NCBI RefSeq assembly: GCF_014650435.1
Contig: NZ_BMUY01000014.1
Span: forward strand, 124,001 to 188,000
DNA: 64,000 nt
Source: Streptomyces tendae
GTDB taxonomy: Bacteria; Actinomycetota; Actinomycetes; Streptomycetales; Streptomycetaceae
Direction of reading: 5' to 3'
Shown: positions 52,152-60,112 of the stretch, in pieces
How the letters are laid out: every line of letters begins with the position of its first letter
How positions within the stretch are numbered: position 1 is the stretch's first letter
Notes under the pieces: generated by a model
Told to the model about the DNA's origin: nothing
Database searches by the model: none
What the model saw: the letters and a program-made list of their open reading frames with translations, nothing else
Program-made: the position numbers and the translations under genes

Positions 52152-52936
52152 GTGCTCTGCCCTTCTGCCTGCTGCGCCTGCGCCTGTGCCTGCGCCTGTG
52201 CCTGTGCCTGTGTCCGGCGCCGCTGTTCGATCCGCTCGCGGCGCGGGTCGTAGGGGGTTTCGGGCGCCTTCTCGCCGCGGATCTCCTCGAGCTGGCGGGT
52301 GACGGCGGCCATGATGACCTCGGTGGCCTCCTTCAGCAGCTCCGTGGTCATCTCCTTGTCGTAGAACCGCGACAGGTCGACCGGCGGACCGGCCAGCACC
52401 TGATGGGTCTTGCGCGGCAGGAGGTTCGGCTTCTTGGCGTACGGCGGCAGCAGTTCGTTGCAGCCCCACTGGGCGACCGGGATCACCGGGCACTTGGTCT
52501 GCAGGGCGACGCGAGCGGCACCGGTCTTGGCGGTCATCGGCCAGCCGTCCGGGTCGCGGGTGAGGGTGCCCTCGGGGTAGAACGCGACGCACTCGCCGCG
52601 CTCCACGGCGTCGATCGCGGCCCGGAAGGCACTCAGCGCGTCGGTGCTCTCGCGGTAGACGGGGATCTGTCCGGTCCCCCGCATCGCGGCACCGACGAAG
52701 CCCTTCTTGAAAAGGCCGCTCTTCGCCAGGAATCGGGGGACGCGTCCGGTGTTGTACTGGTAGTGCGCGTACGCGAAGGGGTCCACGTGCGAATTGTGGT
52801 TCACGGCGGTGATAAATCCGCCGTCGGCCGGAATGTTCTCCATTCCCCGCCAGTCCCGCTTGATCAGAACCACCAGCGGCGGTTTGCAGATCACCGCGGC
52901 CAGGCGGTACCAGAAGCCGATTCTGCGGCGGGGCAC
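52148..52936 (-). CDS. plsC: 1-acyl-sn-glycerol-3-phosphate acyltransferase (PlsC family)
   Basis: A 262-residue membrane-associated acyltransferase. The NHNSHVDPF (HX4D) catalytic motif lies near residue 46, and FYPEGTLTRD (EGT motif) and VIPVAQWG follow. It acylates lysophosphatidate in phospholipid synthesis. The GTG at 52936 has GGAAAGG upstream. The C-terminus carries six consecutive Gln-Ala dipeptides encoded by a 6-bp tandem repeat. Divergent from cofC/fbiD, coupled to gpsA. Confidence 0.9.
   Translation of the reverse strand: MPRRRIGFWYRLAAVICKPPLVVLIKRDWRGMENIPADGGFITAVNHNSHVDPFAYAHYQYNTGRVPRFLAKSGLFKKGFVGAAMRGTGQIPVYRESTDALSAFRAAIDAVERGECVAFYPEGTLTRDPDGWPMTAKTGAARVALQTKCPVIPVAQWGCNELLPPYAKKPNLLPRKTHQVLAGPPVDLSRFYDKEMTTELLKEATEVIMAAVTRQLEEIRGEKAPETPYDPRRERIEQRRRTQAQAQAQAQAQAQQAEGQST
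52172..52213. repeat. Hexanucleotide tandem repeat in the plsC 3' end
   Basis: About six to seven copies of GCCTGY-C-type 6-bp units (GCCTGT/GCCTGC variants on the plus strand) encode (Gln-Ala)6 near the C-terminus of PlsC. In-frame repeats like this can change copy number between strains. Confidence 0.7.
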
Positions 52937-53079
52937 GCTGACACCTTTCCTCCAGGGCCTGGGGCCGGACAAGTGTCGCCCCGGGCCGCCCGTCTGTCGA
53001 GAACACCGTACGCCCCGAAGAGTGAACCGCCAGGTCTCGCAGGTGACAATGACGGCGACGAGAGAAGGACGGAACGCTC

Positions 53080-53718
53080 GTGCAGTGGACCTTGGTCGTA
53101 CCCGTGAAGCCCCTCGCCCGGGCCAAGAGCAGGCTGTCGGACACCGCGGACGACGGGGTGCGGCCGGGACTCGCGCTGGCGTTCGCACAGGACACGGTGG
53201 CAGCCGCGCTGGCCTGCCCGGCGGTCGCGGATGTGGCAGTCGTCACGGACGACGCGCGGGCCGGGCGGGAGCTGGCGGCGCTCGGCGCGGGCATCGTCCC
53301 GGGCGAGCCGGGCGGCGGTCTGAACGCCGCGCTGGCGCACGGGGCGGCCGTGGTGCGGGCGACCCGGCCCAAATGCCCGGTGGCCGCGCTCAACGCCGAT
53401 CTCCCCGCACTGCGGCCGGCCGAATTGGCGCGGGTACTGACCGCGGCCACGCAATTCCCGCGCGCTTTTCTCCCGGACGCGGCCGGAATCGGCACCACCT
53501 TGCTGGCCGCGGCGCCGGGCCGTGAATTGGCCCCGGCATTCGGCACGGATTCCCGGGCCCGCCACCGGGCGTCCGGCGCGGTGGAACTGCGTCTCGACGC
53601 GGTGGATTCCGTACGGCAGGACGTCGACACCGGCGGTGATCTGCGCTCCGCACTGGCGCTCGGCGTGGGACCCCGTACGGCCGCGGTGGCAGCGCGGCTG
53701 CTGATCGCCGGGCAGTAG
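53080..53718 (+). CDS. cofC: 2-phospho-L-lactate/phosphoenolpyruvate guanylyltransferase (F420 synthesis)
   Basis: A 212-residue CofC/FbiD family nucleotidyltransferase. It starts VQWTLVVPVKPLARAKSRL, with the GTP-binding LVVPVK..A.AK pattern, then AVVTDD, GGGLNAAL and ALNADLPAL. In actinobacteria FbiD activates phosphoenolpyruvate for coenzyme F420; the other fbi genes are not in this window. The GTG start is divergent from plsC and no obvious SD is close. Confidence 0.85.
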   Translation: MQWTLVVPVKPLARAKSRLSDTADDGVRPGLALAFAQDTVAAALACPAVADVAVVTDDARAGRELAALGAGIVPGEPGGGLNAALAHGAAVVRATRPKCPVAALNADLPALRPAELARVLTAATQFPRAFLPDAAGIGTTLLAAAPGRELAPAFGTDSRARHRASGAVELRLDAVDSVRQDVDTGGDLRSALALGVGPRTAAVAARLLIAGQ

Positions 53719-53727
53719 GCTGCCGGC

Positions 53728-53979
53728 ATGCAGGCGACCGCGTACACGTACGACCCCGAGAGCCGCAGCGGGCAGGTGCTGCTCGACGACGGCACGCCCG
53801 TGCCCTTCGACGCGGCGGCGTTCGACGCGGGCGGTCTCAGGCTGCTGCGGCCCGGGCAGCGGGTGCGGATCGAGACCGAGGACACGGAAGCGGGCTCGGG
53901 CGCGGGGACGGACCCGGGGACGGACACCGGGGCGGGCGCGGGTCGCCGGATCTCGCTGGTGACGCTGCAGACGTTCTGA
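53728..53979 (+). CDS. Small cold-shock-domain-like protein, unknown function
   Basis: An 83-residue protein beginning MQATAYTYDPESRSGQVLLD. The pattern AYTYDPESRSGQVLLDDGTPVPFDAAAF followed by RPGQRVRIE resembles the beta-strands of a cold-shock/OB fold, and the last strand is RRISLVTLQTF. A Gly/Asp/Thr low-complexity stretch interrupts the domain near residues 55-70. It starts 9 bp after cofC and is probably co-transcribed. No function can be assigned. Confidence 0.7.
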   Translation: MQATAYTYDPESRSGQVLLDDGTPVPFDAAAFDAGGLRLLRPGQRVRIETEDTEAGSGAGTDPGTDTGAGAGRRISLVTLQTF

Positions 53980-54015
53980 TCCACGGGGCCGGCCGCCGGG
54001 TCCCGGACACGCCGC

Positions 54016-54043
54016 GGGCCGGACTCCCGAGGGAGTCCGGCCC
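54016..54043. terminator. Bidirectional terminator between the small CSD-like gene and hupS
   Basis: A 13-bp perfect inverted repeat, 54016-54028 and 54031-54043, with a two-base centre, between convergent genes. Confidence 0.75.
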
Positions 54044-54094
54044 GGCGCGTGAGTGCCCTGTGCCCGTCCGCCCGCTGCCGCGGGGTGCCGCCTG

Positions 54095-54751
54095 CTACTT
54101 CTTGCGGGCGGTGGCCTTCTTGGCGGTGGTCTTGCGGGCCGTCGACTTCTTGGCCGGGGCCTTCTTGGCGGTCGCCTTCTTCGCGGGGGCCTTCTTCGCC
54201 GCGGTCTTCTTCGCCGCCGCCGTGGTGCTCTTGGCCGCGGACTTCTTGGCGGTGGTCTTCTTCGCCGTCGTCTTCGCCGCTCCGGTGGTCTTCTTCGCGG
54301 TCGTCTTCTTCGCCGCCGCGGACGTCTTCTTGGCCGCGCCCGTGGCCTTCTTGGCGGCGCCCGTGGCCTTCTTGGCGGCGGCCTTCTTGCCCGCGGCCTT
54401 GGAGATGGTGGGCGGCGGGCCGGACAGGCTGCCCTTGGGGGCCTTCTTGACCGCGATGTCGTTCTTCGGAAGCTTCTTCGAGCCGCTCACCAGGTCCTTG
54501 AAGCCCTGACCCGCGCGGAAGCGCGGCACGGAGGTCTTCTTGACCCGAACCCGCTCGCCGGTCTGCGGGTTGCGGGCATAGCGGGCCGGGCGGTCGACCT
54601 TCTCGAAGGAACCGAAGCCGGTGACCGAGACCCGGTCGCCCGCGACGACGGCACGGACGAGGGCGTCCAGGACCGCGTCGACAGCGTCGGCGGCCTGCTG
54701 CCGACCGCCCAGCTTGTCGGCAATCGCTTCTACGAGCTGCGCCTTGTTCAC
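54095..54751 (-). CDS. hupS: Histone-like nucleoid protein HupS
   Basis: A 218-residue HU-family protein. Residues 1-90 are a normal HU domain: MNKAQLVEAIADKLGG, VSVTGFGSFEKVDRPARYAR, NPQTGERVRVKKTSVPRFRAG. The remaining 120 residues are a Lys/Ala/Thr-rich tail of PAKKA/TAKK-type repeats resembling histone H1. In S. coelicolor HupS is sporulation-associated and compacts spore nucleoids. Upstream, TATATATC (54820-54813 on the minus strand) is an AT-rich -10-like patch. Confidence 0.94.
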   Translation of the reverse strand: MNKAQLVEAIADKLGGRQQAADAVDAVLDALVRAVVAGDRVSVTGFGSFEKVDRPARYARNPQTGERVRVKKTSVPRFRAGQGFKDLVSGSKKLPKNDIAVKKAPKGSLSGPPPTISKAAGKKAAAKKATGAAKKATGAAKKTSAAAKKTTAKKTTGAAKTTAKKTTAKKSAAKSTTAAAKKTAAKKAPAKKATAKKAPAKKSTARKTTAKKATARKK

Positions 54752-54888
54752 GTCTTCCCCTTCGGAGACATCGCCAGAACGAATGTGTTCAAGCTTTTTC
54801 GCACGTTAGGCAGATATATACCGCAAATCAAACACGAAACGGGCTAATCACCCTTGTGCCGCAACGGACTCGGGCCGCCCTGGCCGGT

Positions 54889-55119
54889 TCAGCCTTCCTC
54901 TTCGGGGAATCGACCCGCGTCGAGGTCGGCGGTGAACCGATCCAGGCGCCTTGCCGCACCGGCGAGATCGTGTTTGGCCGCGGCCGTAATGACCAGCAGC
55001 TTCCGGGTCAGCGCCATCCGTACGCCCTCCGGGACTTGCAGTGCGCGCACTCTTGTGTGCGCTTCCTTGAGCCGGACCGCGACCGCCGTATAGAGCTCGA
55101 GTTGGCCGTCGTGTTCCAT
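54889..55119 (-). CDS. Conserved small helical protein, unknown function
   Basis: A 76-residue protein starting MEHDGQLELYTAVAVRLKEA. It is almost entirely helical, with basic face residues (VRMALTRKLLVITAAAKHDL) and an acidic end. It is found beside hupS in streptomycetes. I do not recognise a domain. The ATG at 55119 has no SD, but ACAAT seven to twelve bases upstream could make it leaderless. In-frame upstream sequence to 55239 looks non-coding. Confidence 0.65.
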   Translation of the reverse strand: MEHDGQLELYTAVAVRLKEAHTRVRALQVPEGVRMALTRKLLVITAAAKHDLAGAARRLDRFTADLDAGRFPEEEG

Positions 55120-55304
55120 GCACAGATTGTGCCATCTGGGGCGAGTTGTCGCCTGCGCAGGGGGCAACTGCCGCCCCGAACGGCCTTCCTGGCGCAGTCG
55201 GAAGCCAGTCCTCAACAACCTGCGTACCCCGGCAACCACGCCTCTAACGTGGGAAGTTGTGCGTCACGTCCGTCACGGGCGGGCGCGGACGGATCCAGAA
55301 ACGG

Positions 55305-55337
55305 CCGTACCCCCGATCGGGCTGATCGGGGGTACGG
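55305..55337 (-). terminator. Terminator of leuCD
   Basis: A perfect 14-bp stem, CCGTACCCCCGATC (55305-55318) with 55324-55337, and a 5-base loop, 68 bp after the leuD stop. Confidence 0.75.
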
Positions 55338-55405
55338 CGGGGATGCTGGGTGGCCGAAACTCGACCTTGTGGAGCCCCGGGGAGACTCGTGCGGGCTCCT
55401 GGTGA

Positions 55406-55999
55406 TCAGACCTGGACGGTCTGCGGCTTGAACGACGGGCGCTTCGCCTCGTACGCGGCGATGTCCGCCTCGTTCTGGAGGGTGATCGAGATGTCGTCCA
55501 GCCCGTTCAGCAGCCGCCAGCGGGAGTTCTCGTCCAGCTCGAAGGAGGCGGTGACGCCCTCGGCGCGGACCTCGCGGGCCTCCAGGTCGACGGTGATCTC
55601 GGCCTGCGGGTCCCGCTCCACCAGCTCCCACAGCGCGTCCACGACCTTCTGGTCGAGGACCACCGTGAGCAGGCCGTTCTTCAGCGAGTTACCGCGGAAG
55701 ATGTCGGCGAAGCGGGAGGAGACCACGGTCTTGAAGCCGTAGTTCTGCAGGGCCCAGACGGCGTGCTCGCGGGAGGAGCCGGTGCCGAAGTCGGGTCCCG
55801 CGACCAGGACGGAGGCGCCCGCGCGCTCGGGCCGGTTGAGCACGAACTCCGGGTCCTTGCGCCAGGCCTCGAAGAGCCCGTCCTCGAACCCGTCCCGGGT
55901 CACCTTCTTGAGCCAGTGGGCGGGGATGATCTGGTCGGTGTCGACGTTGCTGCGGCGCAGCGGGACGGCCCGGCCGGTGTGCTTGGTGAACGCTTCCAT
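55406..55999 (-). CDS. leuD: 3-isopropylmalate dehydratase small subunit
   Basis: A 197-residue LeuD. MEAFTKHTGRAVPLRRSNVDTDQIIPAHWL, GPDFGTGSSREHAVWAL and SSRFADIFRGNSLKNGLL are the family's swivelling-domain motifs. It combines with LeuC to isomerise 2-isopropylmalate in leucine synthesis. It starts 5 bp after leuC. Confidence 0.96.
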   Translation of the reverse strand: MEAFTKHTGRAVPLRRSNVDTDQIIPAHWLKKVTRDGFEDGLFEAWRKDPEFVLNRPERAGASVLVAGPDFGTGSSREHAVWALQNYGFKTVVSSRFADIFRGNSLKNGLLTVVLDQKVVDALWELVERDPQAEITVDLEAREVRAEGVTASFELDENSRWRLLNGLDDISITLQNEADIAAYEAKRPSFKPQTVQV

Positions 56000-56004
56000 G
56001 ACTC

Positions 56005-57435
56005 TCAGACTCCAGCGGGCGTGGGGACGTCGGCGGCGGACAGGTCGGCCGGGGAGGCCAGGTGGCCCAGGACCGCCGTCGCGGCCGCGACCTGCGGCGA
56101 CACCAGGTGGGTGCGGCCGCCCTTGCCCTGGCGTCCCTCGAAGTTGCGGTTGGAGGTGGACGCGGAGCGCTCCCCCGGGGCCAGCTGGTCCGGGTTCATG
56201 CCCAGGCACATCGAGCAGCCCGCGTGCCGCCACTCGGCGCCGGCCTCCTTGAAGACCACGTCCAGGCCCTCGGAGACGGCCTGGAGGCCGACCCGCGCGG
56301 AGCCGGGGACGACCAGCATGCGTACACCGTCGGCGACTTTGCGGTCCCGGACGATCTCCGCGGCGGCGCGCAGGTCCTCGATGCGACCGTTGGTGCAGGA
56401 ACCTACGAAGACGGTGTCCACCGTGATGGAGCGCAGCGGCTGCCCGGCTTCCAAGCCCATGTACTCCAGGGCCTTTTCGGCGGCGAAGCGCTCCGAAGCG
56501 TCTTCGTACGAAGCCGGGTCGGGGACGGCGGCGGAAAGCGGTGCGCCCTGGCCGGGGTTGGTGCCCCAGGTGACGAACGGTGCCAGTTCGGCGGCTTCGA
56601 TGACCACCTCGGCGTCGAACTCGGCGTCGTCGTCCGTGCGCAGCGTCTTCCAGTACTCCACCGCCGCGTCCCAGTCGGCGCCCTCGGGGGCGTGCGGGCG
56701 GCCCTGGAGGTAGGAGAAGGTGGTCTCGTCGGGGGCGATCATGCCCGCGCGGGCGCCGGCCTCGATCGACATGTTGCAGATGGTCATGCGGGCCTCCATC
56801 GAGAGCTTCTCGATGGCCTCGCCGCGGTACTCCAGGATGTAGCCCTGGCCGCCGCCGGTGCCGATCCGCGCGATGATCGCCAGGATCAGGTCCTTGGCGG
56901 TGACGCCGTCGGGCAGCTCGCCGTTGACCGTGATCGCCATGGTCTTCGGGCGGGCCATGGGCAGCGTCTGGGTGGCCAGCACGTGCTCGACCTGGGAAGT
57001 GCCGATGCCGAACGCCAGCGCGCCGAAGGCGCCGTGCGTCGAGGTGTGCGAGTCGCCGCAGACCACGGTGGTGCCGGGCTGGGTCAGGCCCAGCTGGGGG
57101 CCGACGACGTGCACGACGCCCTGCTCGACGTCGCCCAGCGGGTGCAGCCGGACACCGAACTCCGCGCAGTTCTTGCGCAGCGTCTCCAGCTGGGCCCGGG
57201 AGACCGGGTCCGCGATGGGCTTGTCGATGTCGAGCGTCGGGGTGTTGTGGTCCTCGGTGGCGATGGTCAGGTCGAGCCGCCGCACCGGGCGGCCGCTCTT
57301 GCGGAGGCCGTCGAAGGCCTGCGGGCTGGTCACCTCGTGCAGCAGGTGCAGATCGATGAAGAGGAGGTCGGGCTCGCCCTCGGCGCGCCGGACGACGTGG
57401 TCGTCCCAGACCTTCTCCGCGAGTGTCCTACCCAT
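56005..57435 (-). CDS. leuC: 3-isopropylmalate dehydratase large subunit
   Basis: A 476-residue aconitase-family [4Fe-4S] enzyme. MGRTLAEKVWDDHVV, VCGDSHTSTHGAFGALAFGIGTS and the three cluster Cys in FVGSCTNGR and CSMCLGM are all present. The ATG at 57435 follows GAAGGGAAAG. It is divergent from ndgR, whose IclR-type product is known to control leuCD in streptomycetes. Confidence 0.96.
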   Translation of the reverse strand: MGRTLAEKVWDDHVVRRAEGEPDLLFIDLHLLHEVTSPQAFDGLRKSGRPVRRLDLTIATEDHNTPTLDIDKPIADPVSRAQLETLRKNCAEFGVRLHPLGDVEQGVVHVVGPQLGLTQPGTTVVCGDSHTSTHGAFGALAFGIGTSQVEHVLATQTLPMARPKTMAITVNGELPDGVTAKDLILAIIARIGTGGGQGYILEYRGEAIEKLSMEARMTICNMSIEAGARAGMIAPDETTFSYLQGRPHAPEGADWDAAVEYWKTLRTDDDAEFDAEVVIEAAELAPFVTWGTNPGQGAPLSAAVPDPASYEDASERFAAEKALEYMGLEAGQPLRSITVDTVFVGSCTNGRIEDLRAAAEIVRDRKVADGVRMLVVPGSARVGLQAVSEGLDVVFKEAGAEWRHAGCSMCLGMNPDQLAPGERSASTSNRNFEGRQGKGGRTHLVSPQVAAATAVLGHLASPADLSAADVPTPAGV

Positions 57436-57579
57436 CGCTTTCCCTTCGGTCGGCGACGAAGCACCGACCCAACTAGAGATCTTGGGGAAGCGGTGCCCGC
57501 ACCCCTGTGTTTCCGGGCAGCCGCCACCAGGCCCTTTCGTCACGGGCCGTTGTGACTTCCTGCCGTCCAGGGTGGCGCG

Positions 57580-57589
57580 TTCCATGGAA
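57580..57589. promoter_or_regulatory. Palindrome TTCCATGGAA, candidate NdgR/AreB operator
   Basis: A perfect 10-bp palindrome between the divergent leuC and ndgR genes, 44 bp before the ndgR ATG, with TTGAAC (57592-57597) next to it as a possible -35 for ndgR. IclR-family operators are short palindromes of this type, and AreB/NdgR binding to this intergenic region is known in Streptomyces. On the minus strand GGCCC/GGGCC hairpins follow in the leuC leader (about 57530-57550). Confidence 0.6.
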
Positions 57590-57632
57590 AATTGAACTTG
57601 CGTTTCACAGAGTGAGACGGGAGTATCGTGTC

Positions 57633-58349
57633 ATGGACAACAGTAGCGGCGTCGGCGTTCTGGACAAGGCGGCCCTCGTCCTGAGCGCTCTGGAGTCCGG
57701 CCCGGCCACCCTCGCGGGGTTGGTCGGTGCGACCGGACTGGCACGACCCACGGCCCACCGCCTGGCCGTGGCGCTGGAACACCACCGTATGGTGGCGCGC
57801 GACATGCAGGGCCGTTTCATCCTCGGCCCGCGCCTGGCCGAACTGGCCGCGGCGGCCGGCGAGGACCGCCTGCTCGCCACGGCGGGCCCGGTCCTCACCC
57901 ACCTGCGCGACGTCACCGGCGAGAGCGCCCAGCTCTACCGCCGCCAGGGCGACATGCGCATCTGCGTGGCCGCGGCCGAGCGCCTGTCGGGCCTGAGGGA
58001 CACGGTCCCGGTCGGCTCCACGCTCACCATGAAGGCCGGTTCCTCGGCCCAGATCCTGATGGCCTGGGAGGAGCCGGAGCGCCTGCACCGCGGCCTCCAG
58101 GGCGCCCGCTTCACGGCGACGGCCCTGTCCGGCGTGCGCCGCCGCGGGTGGGCCCAGTCCATCGGCGAGCGGGAGCCCGGCGTCGCGTCCGTCTCCGCGC
58201 CGGTGCGCGGCCCCTCCAACCGCGTGGTGGCCGCCGTGTCCGTCTCCGGGCCCATCGAGCGCCTCACCCGCCACCCCGGCCGTATGCACGCGCAGGCGAT
58301 CATCGACGCCGCCGGACGCCTCTCCGAGGCGCTGCGCCGCAACGGCTGA
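57633..58349 (+). CDS. ndgR: IclR-family regulator NdgR (AreB)
   Basis: A 238-residue IclR-type regulator. The winged HTH covers residues 8-70 (VLDKAALVLSALE, LAGLVGATGLARPTAHRLAVALEHHRMV) and the ligand-binding domain the rest (GSTLTMKAGSSAQILMAW, SVSAPVRGPSNRVVAAVSVSG). NdgR in S. coelicolor and AreB in S. clavuligerus regulate leucine synthesis and antibiotic production. ATG with GGGAG upstream; length equals the reference protein. Confidence 0.92.
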   Translation: MDNSSGVGVLDKAALVLSALESGPATLAGLVGATGLARPTAHRLAVALEHHRMVARDMQGRFILGPRLAELAAAAGEDRLLATAGPVLTHLRDVTGESAQLYRRQGDMRICVAAAERLSGLRDTVPVGSTLTMKAGSSAQILMAWEEPERLHRGLQGARFTATALSGVRRRGWAQSIGEREPGVASVSAPVRGPSNRVVAAVSVSGPIERLTRHPGRMHAQAIIDAAGRLSEALRRNG

Positions 58350-58379
58350 CCGCCGTCCCCCGACACTTCTGACCGGTCA

Positions 58380-58409
58380 CGGGCCCGCCTCAACGCCGCG
58401 GCGGGCCCG
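58380..58409. terminator. Bidirectional terminator between ndgR and the DUF4188 gene
   Basis: CGGGCCCGCC (58380-58389) pairs with GGCGGGCCCG (58400-58409) around a 10-base loop, between convergent genes. Confidence 0.65.
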
Positions 58410-58418
58410 GCGCCGTTC

Positions 58419-58982
58419 TCAGACCCCGTCGGGGGCCTTCCCCGGGGCGGCGACCCGCTTCTCCGCCCGTTCCCCGGCGGCGTTGTCCGACCGGTACGCG
58501 AAGCGGTCCCGTGCGCGCTTGCCGCGCCGCTCCAGAGGCACCTGTCCGTGTGCCGCCGCGAGCCCGAACGCGGGCATGTCGGCGTAGATCGACTCGTACG
58601 ACCCCTCGGGCACGACGTACGCCTCGTGCCACAGCCCCACGTGCCCGCGCACCTTGCCCTTGCGCTCCTTGCGGTTGATGACCGCCCAGGCCCGGTGGTG
58701 GAACATGTCGGGCGAGTGCGCGTACTTGTAGAGCTTCTCCTTGGACTCCCAGTACTGGACGACGTAGTAGGTCCGCGGGGACGCCGTCAGCAGGACGTGG
58801 CTCAGGAGCCCGCGCTCCGGGTCCTTCGCCAGCTCGCGGAGCATGCGCGGCATGGCGAGGAAGACCGGCAGCCAGTGGTGCACGGCCCAGAAGCGGTTGA
58901 TCCGCATGCCGATCAGCAGGACGGTCACGTCCCCCTCGGCGGCGGCGGTGGTGCGGGTCGCGGTCGCGGACTTGCCCGGCAT
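58419..58982 (-). CDS. DUF4188 domain protein
   Basis: A 187-residue protein of family DUF4188: NRFWAVHHWLPVFLAMPRML, YYVVQYWESKEKLYKYAHSPDMFHHRAW and HVGLWHEAYVVPEGSYESIYADMP, a dimeric alpha-beta-barrel-like monooxygenase fold. Family members are thought to be heme or substrate-binding oxygenases, but no activity is established. It is divergent from a MerR-type gene with palindromes between them, so it is likely that regulator's target. The C-terminus is basic. Confidence 0.75.
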   Translation of the reverse strand: MPGKSATATRTTAAAEGDVTVLLIGMRINRFWAVHHWLPVFLAMPRMLRELAKDPERGLLSHVLLTASPRTYYVVQYWESKEKLYKYAHSPDMFHHRAWAVINRKERKGKVRGHVGLWHEAYVVPEGSYESIYADMPAFGLAAAHGQVPLERRGKRARDRFAYRSDNAAGERAEKRVAAPGKAPDGV

Positions 58983-59015
58983 GACGCCTCCCCGTGTTGG
59001 TGAGCTGCACTGTCC

Positions 59016-59045
59016 AAGCAGCCCTGCTTAGATAGTGGCGCTATC
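59016..59045. promoter_or_regulatory. Two adjacent palindromes between the DUF4188 and merR genes
   Basis: AAGCAG-CC-CTGCTT (59016-59029) and GATAG-TGGCG-CTATC (59031-59045) are perfect-arm inverted repeats. The first lies where a MerR operator would, in the spacer between a TGCACT-like -35 and TAGATA (59029-59034) -10 of the merR gene. Together they occupy most of the 81-bp divergent promoter. Confidence 0.6.
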
Positions 59046-59063
59046 CGAGAAGGGGCGCAAGGG

Positions 59064-59708
59064 ATGCGACTGGCCGACCTGAGCAAACACAGCGGGGTGT
59101 CCACCGCGACGATCAAGTACTACCTGCGCGAGGGGCTGTTGCCGCCGGGCCGGCAGGTCAACGCGACCACCGCCGAGTACGACGAGGACCATCTGCGCCG
59201 GCTGCGACTGGTGCGGGCGCTGATCCAGGTCGGGAAGGTGCCGGTGGCGACGGCCCGGGAGGTGCTGGGGCACGTCGACGACGACTCGCTGGGCCGCACC
59301 ATCCGGCTGGGGGCGGCTCTGTGGGCGCTGCCGCAGGACACCGAGCCGGACGAGGCGGACCCGGCGGTGGCCGCCGCGCGCGTCGAGGTGGACCGGCTCC
59401 TCGAACTGCTGGGCTGGGAGACCTCCCGGGAGTTGGCGCCGCTCTCCCCCGTCCACCGCTCCCTGGTGGTGGCGGTGGCCGCGCTGCGCCGCCTGGACTA
59501 TCCGTGGGACGCGGAACTGATGGCACCGTACGGCGAGTTGATGATGGAGGTGGCCCGGCGGGACCTGGACTTCATGGAGACCCACGCCTCGGAGGCGGAG
59601 AAGGTCGAGATGGCGGTCGCGGCGGCGGTCCTCTTCCAACCGGTACTGCGGGCCCTGCACCGGCTGGCCCAGGAGGAGGAGTCGGCGCGGCGGTACGGCA
59701 TCGAGTGA
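59064..59708 (+). CDS. MerR-family transcriptional regulator
   Basis: A 214-residue MerR-type regulator. The winged HTH is MRLADLSKHSGVSTATIKYY with LREGLLPPGR, then YDEDHLRRLRLVRALIQVG. The C-terminal 130 residues are a helical effector domain without Cys clusters, so a metal ligand is unlikely and an organic ligand more probable. Divergent from the DUF4188 gene. Confidence 0.88.
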   Translation: MRLADLSKHSGVSTATIKYYLREGLLPPGRQVNATTAEYDEDHLRRLRLVRALIQVGKVPVATAREVLGHVDDDSLGRTIRLGAALWALPQDTEPDEADPAVAAARVEVDRLLELLGWETSRELAPLSPVHRSLVVAVAALRRLDYPWDAELMAPYGELMMEVARRDLDFMETHASEAEKVEMAVAAAVLFQPVLRALHRLAQEEESARRYGIE

Positions 59709-59725
59709 GCGCCGGGGGAACGCCG

Positions 59726-59757
59726 GAGGGGGCTCCCGCCGTAGCGGAAGCCCCCTC
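59726..59757. terminator. Bidirectional terminator between merR and the tRNA cluster
   Basis: GAGGGGGCTCCCGC (59726-59739) pairs with GCGGAAGCCCCCTC (59744-59757) with one mismatch and a 4-base loop. Confidence 0.75.
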
Positions 59758-59768
59758 GGACTTTCGAG

Positions 59769-59841
59769 TACCCCCGACCGGATTCGAACCGGCGCTACCG
59801 CCTTGAGAGGGCGGCGTGCTAGGCCGCTACACAACGGGGGC
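59769..59841 (-). tRNA. tRNA-Glu (CTC)
   Basis: A 73-nt cloverleaf. Acceptor GCCCCCG pairs with CGGGGGT (G1-U72), discriminator A, T-loop GGTTCGAATCC, anticodon arm CCGCC-CTCTCAA-GGCGG with anticodon CTC. No CCA is encoded. Identical to the copies at 59978 and 60113. Confidence 0.95.
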
Positions 59842-59885
59842 GTGGATCTTGCAGGCGTTCGATGCTACATCGCCGCAGATCCGAG

Positions 59886-59957
59886 CTGGTCTACCAGGAC
59901 TCGAACCTAGACTAACTGAACCAGAATCAGTCGTGCTGCCAATTACACCATAGACCA
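59886..59957 (-). tRNA. tRNA-Gln (CTG)
   Basis: A 72-nt cloverleaf. Acceptor TGGTCTA with TAGACCA, discriminator G, anticodon arm ACTGA-TTCTGGT-TCAGT giving CTG, T-loop GGTTCGAGTCC. CCA is not encoded. It differs from the copy at 60225 only by a compensated pair in the acceptor stem. Confidence 0.95.
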
Positions 59958-59977
59958 ATGTGGTTTAGACCAGTTCG

Positions 59978-60050
59978 TACCCCCGACCGGATTCGAACCG
60001 GCGCTACCGCCTTGAGAGGGCGGCGTGCTAGGCCGCTACACAACGGGGGC
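59978..60050 (-). tRNA. tRNA-Glu (CTC)
   Basis: Second identical 73-nt copy of tRNA-Glu with anticodon CTC; 20 bp from the tRNA-Gln on one side. Confidence 0.95.
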
Positions 60051-60112
60051 CCTAGCGATCCTGCATCGAGAGCAGCGGGAGCGACCCGAGCTGTCCTCGC
60101 GGGAAGGATCTG

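Noticed and set aside
52152..53984. A roughly 600-residue N-terminal extension of GpsA
   Set aside because: The frame is simply open through plsC and cofC DNA; GpsA starts at the GTG overlapping the plsC stop.
57436..57632. A leucine leader peptide or T-box upstream of leuC
   Set aside because: I found no run of Leu codons in a short frame and no T-box core sequence; only small hairpins are present.
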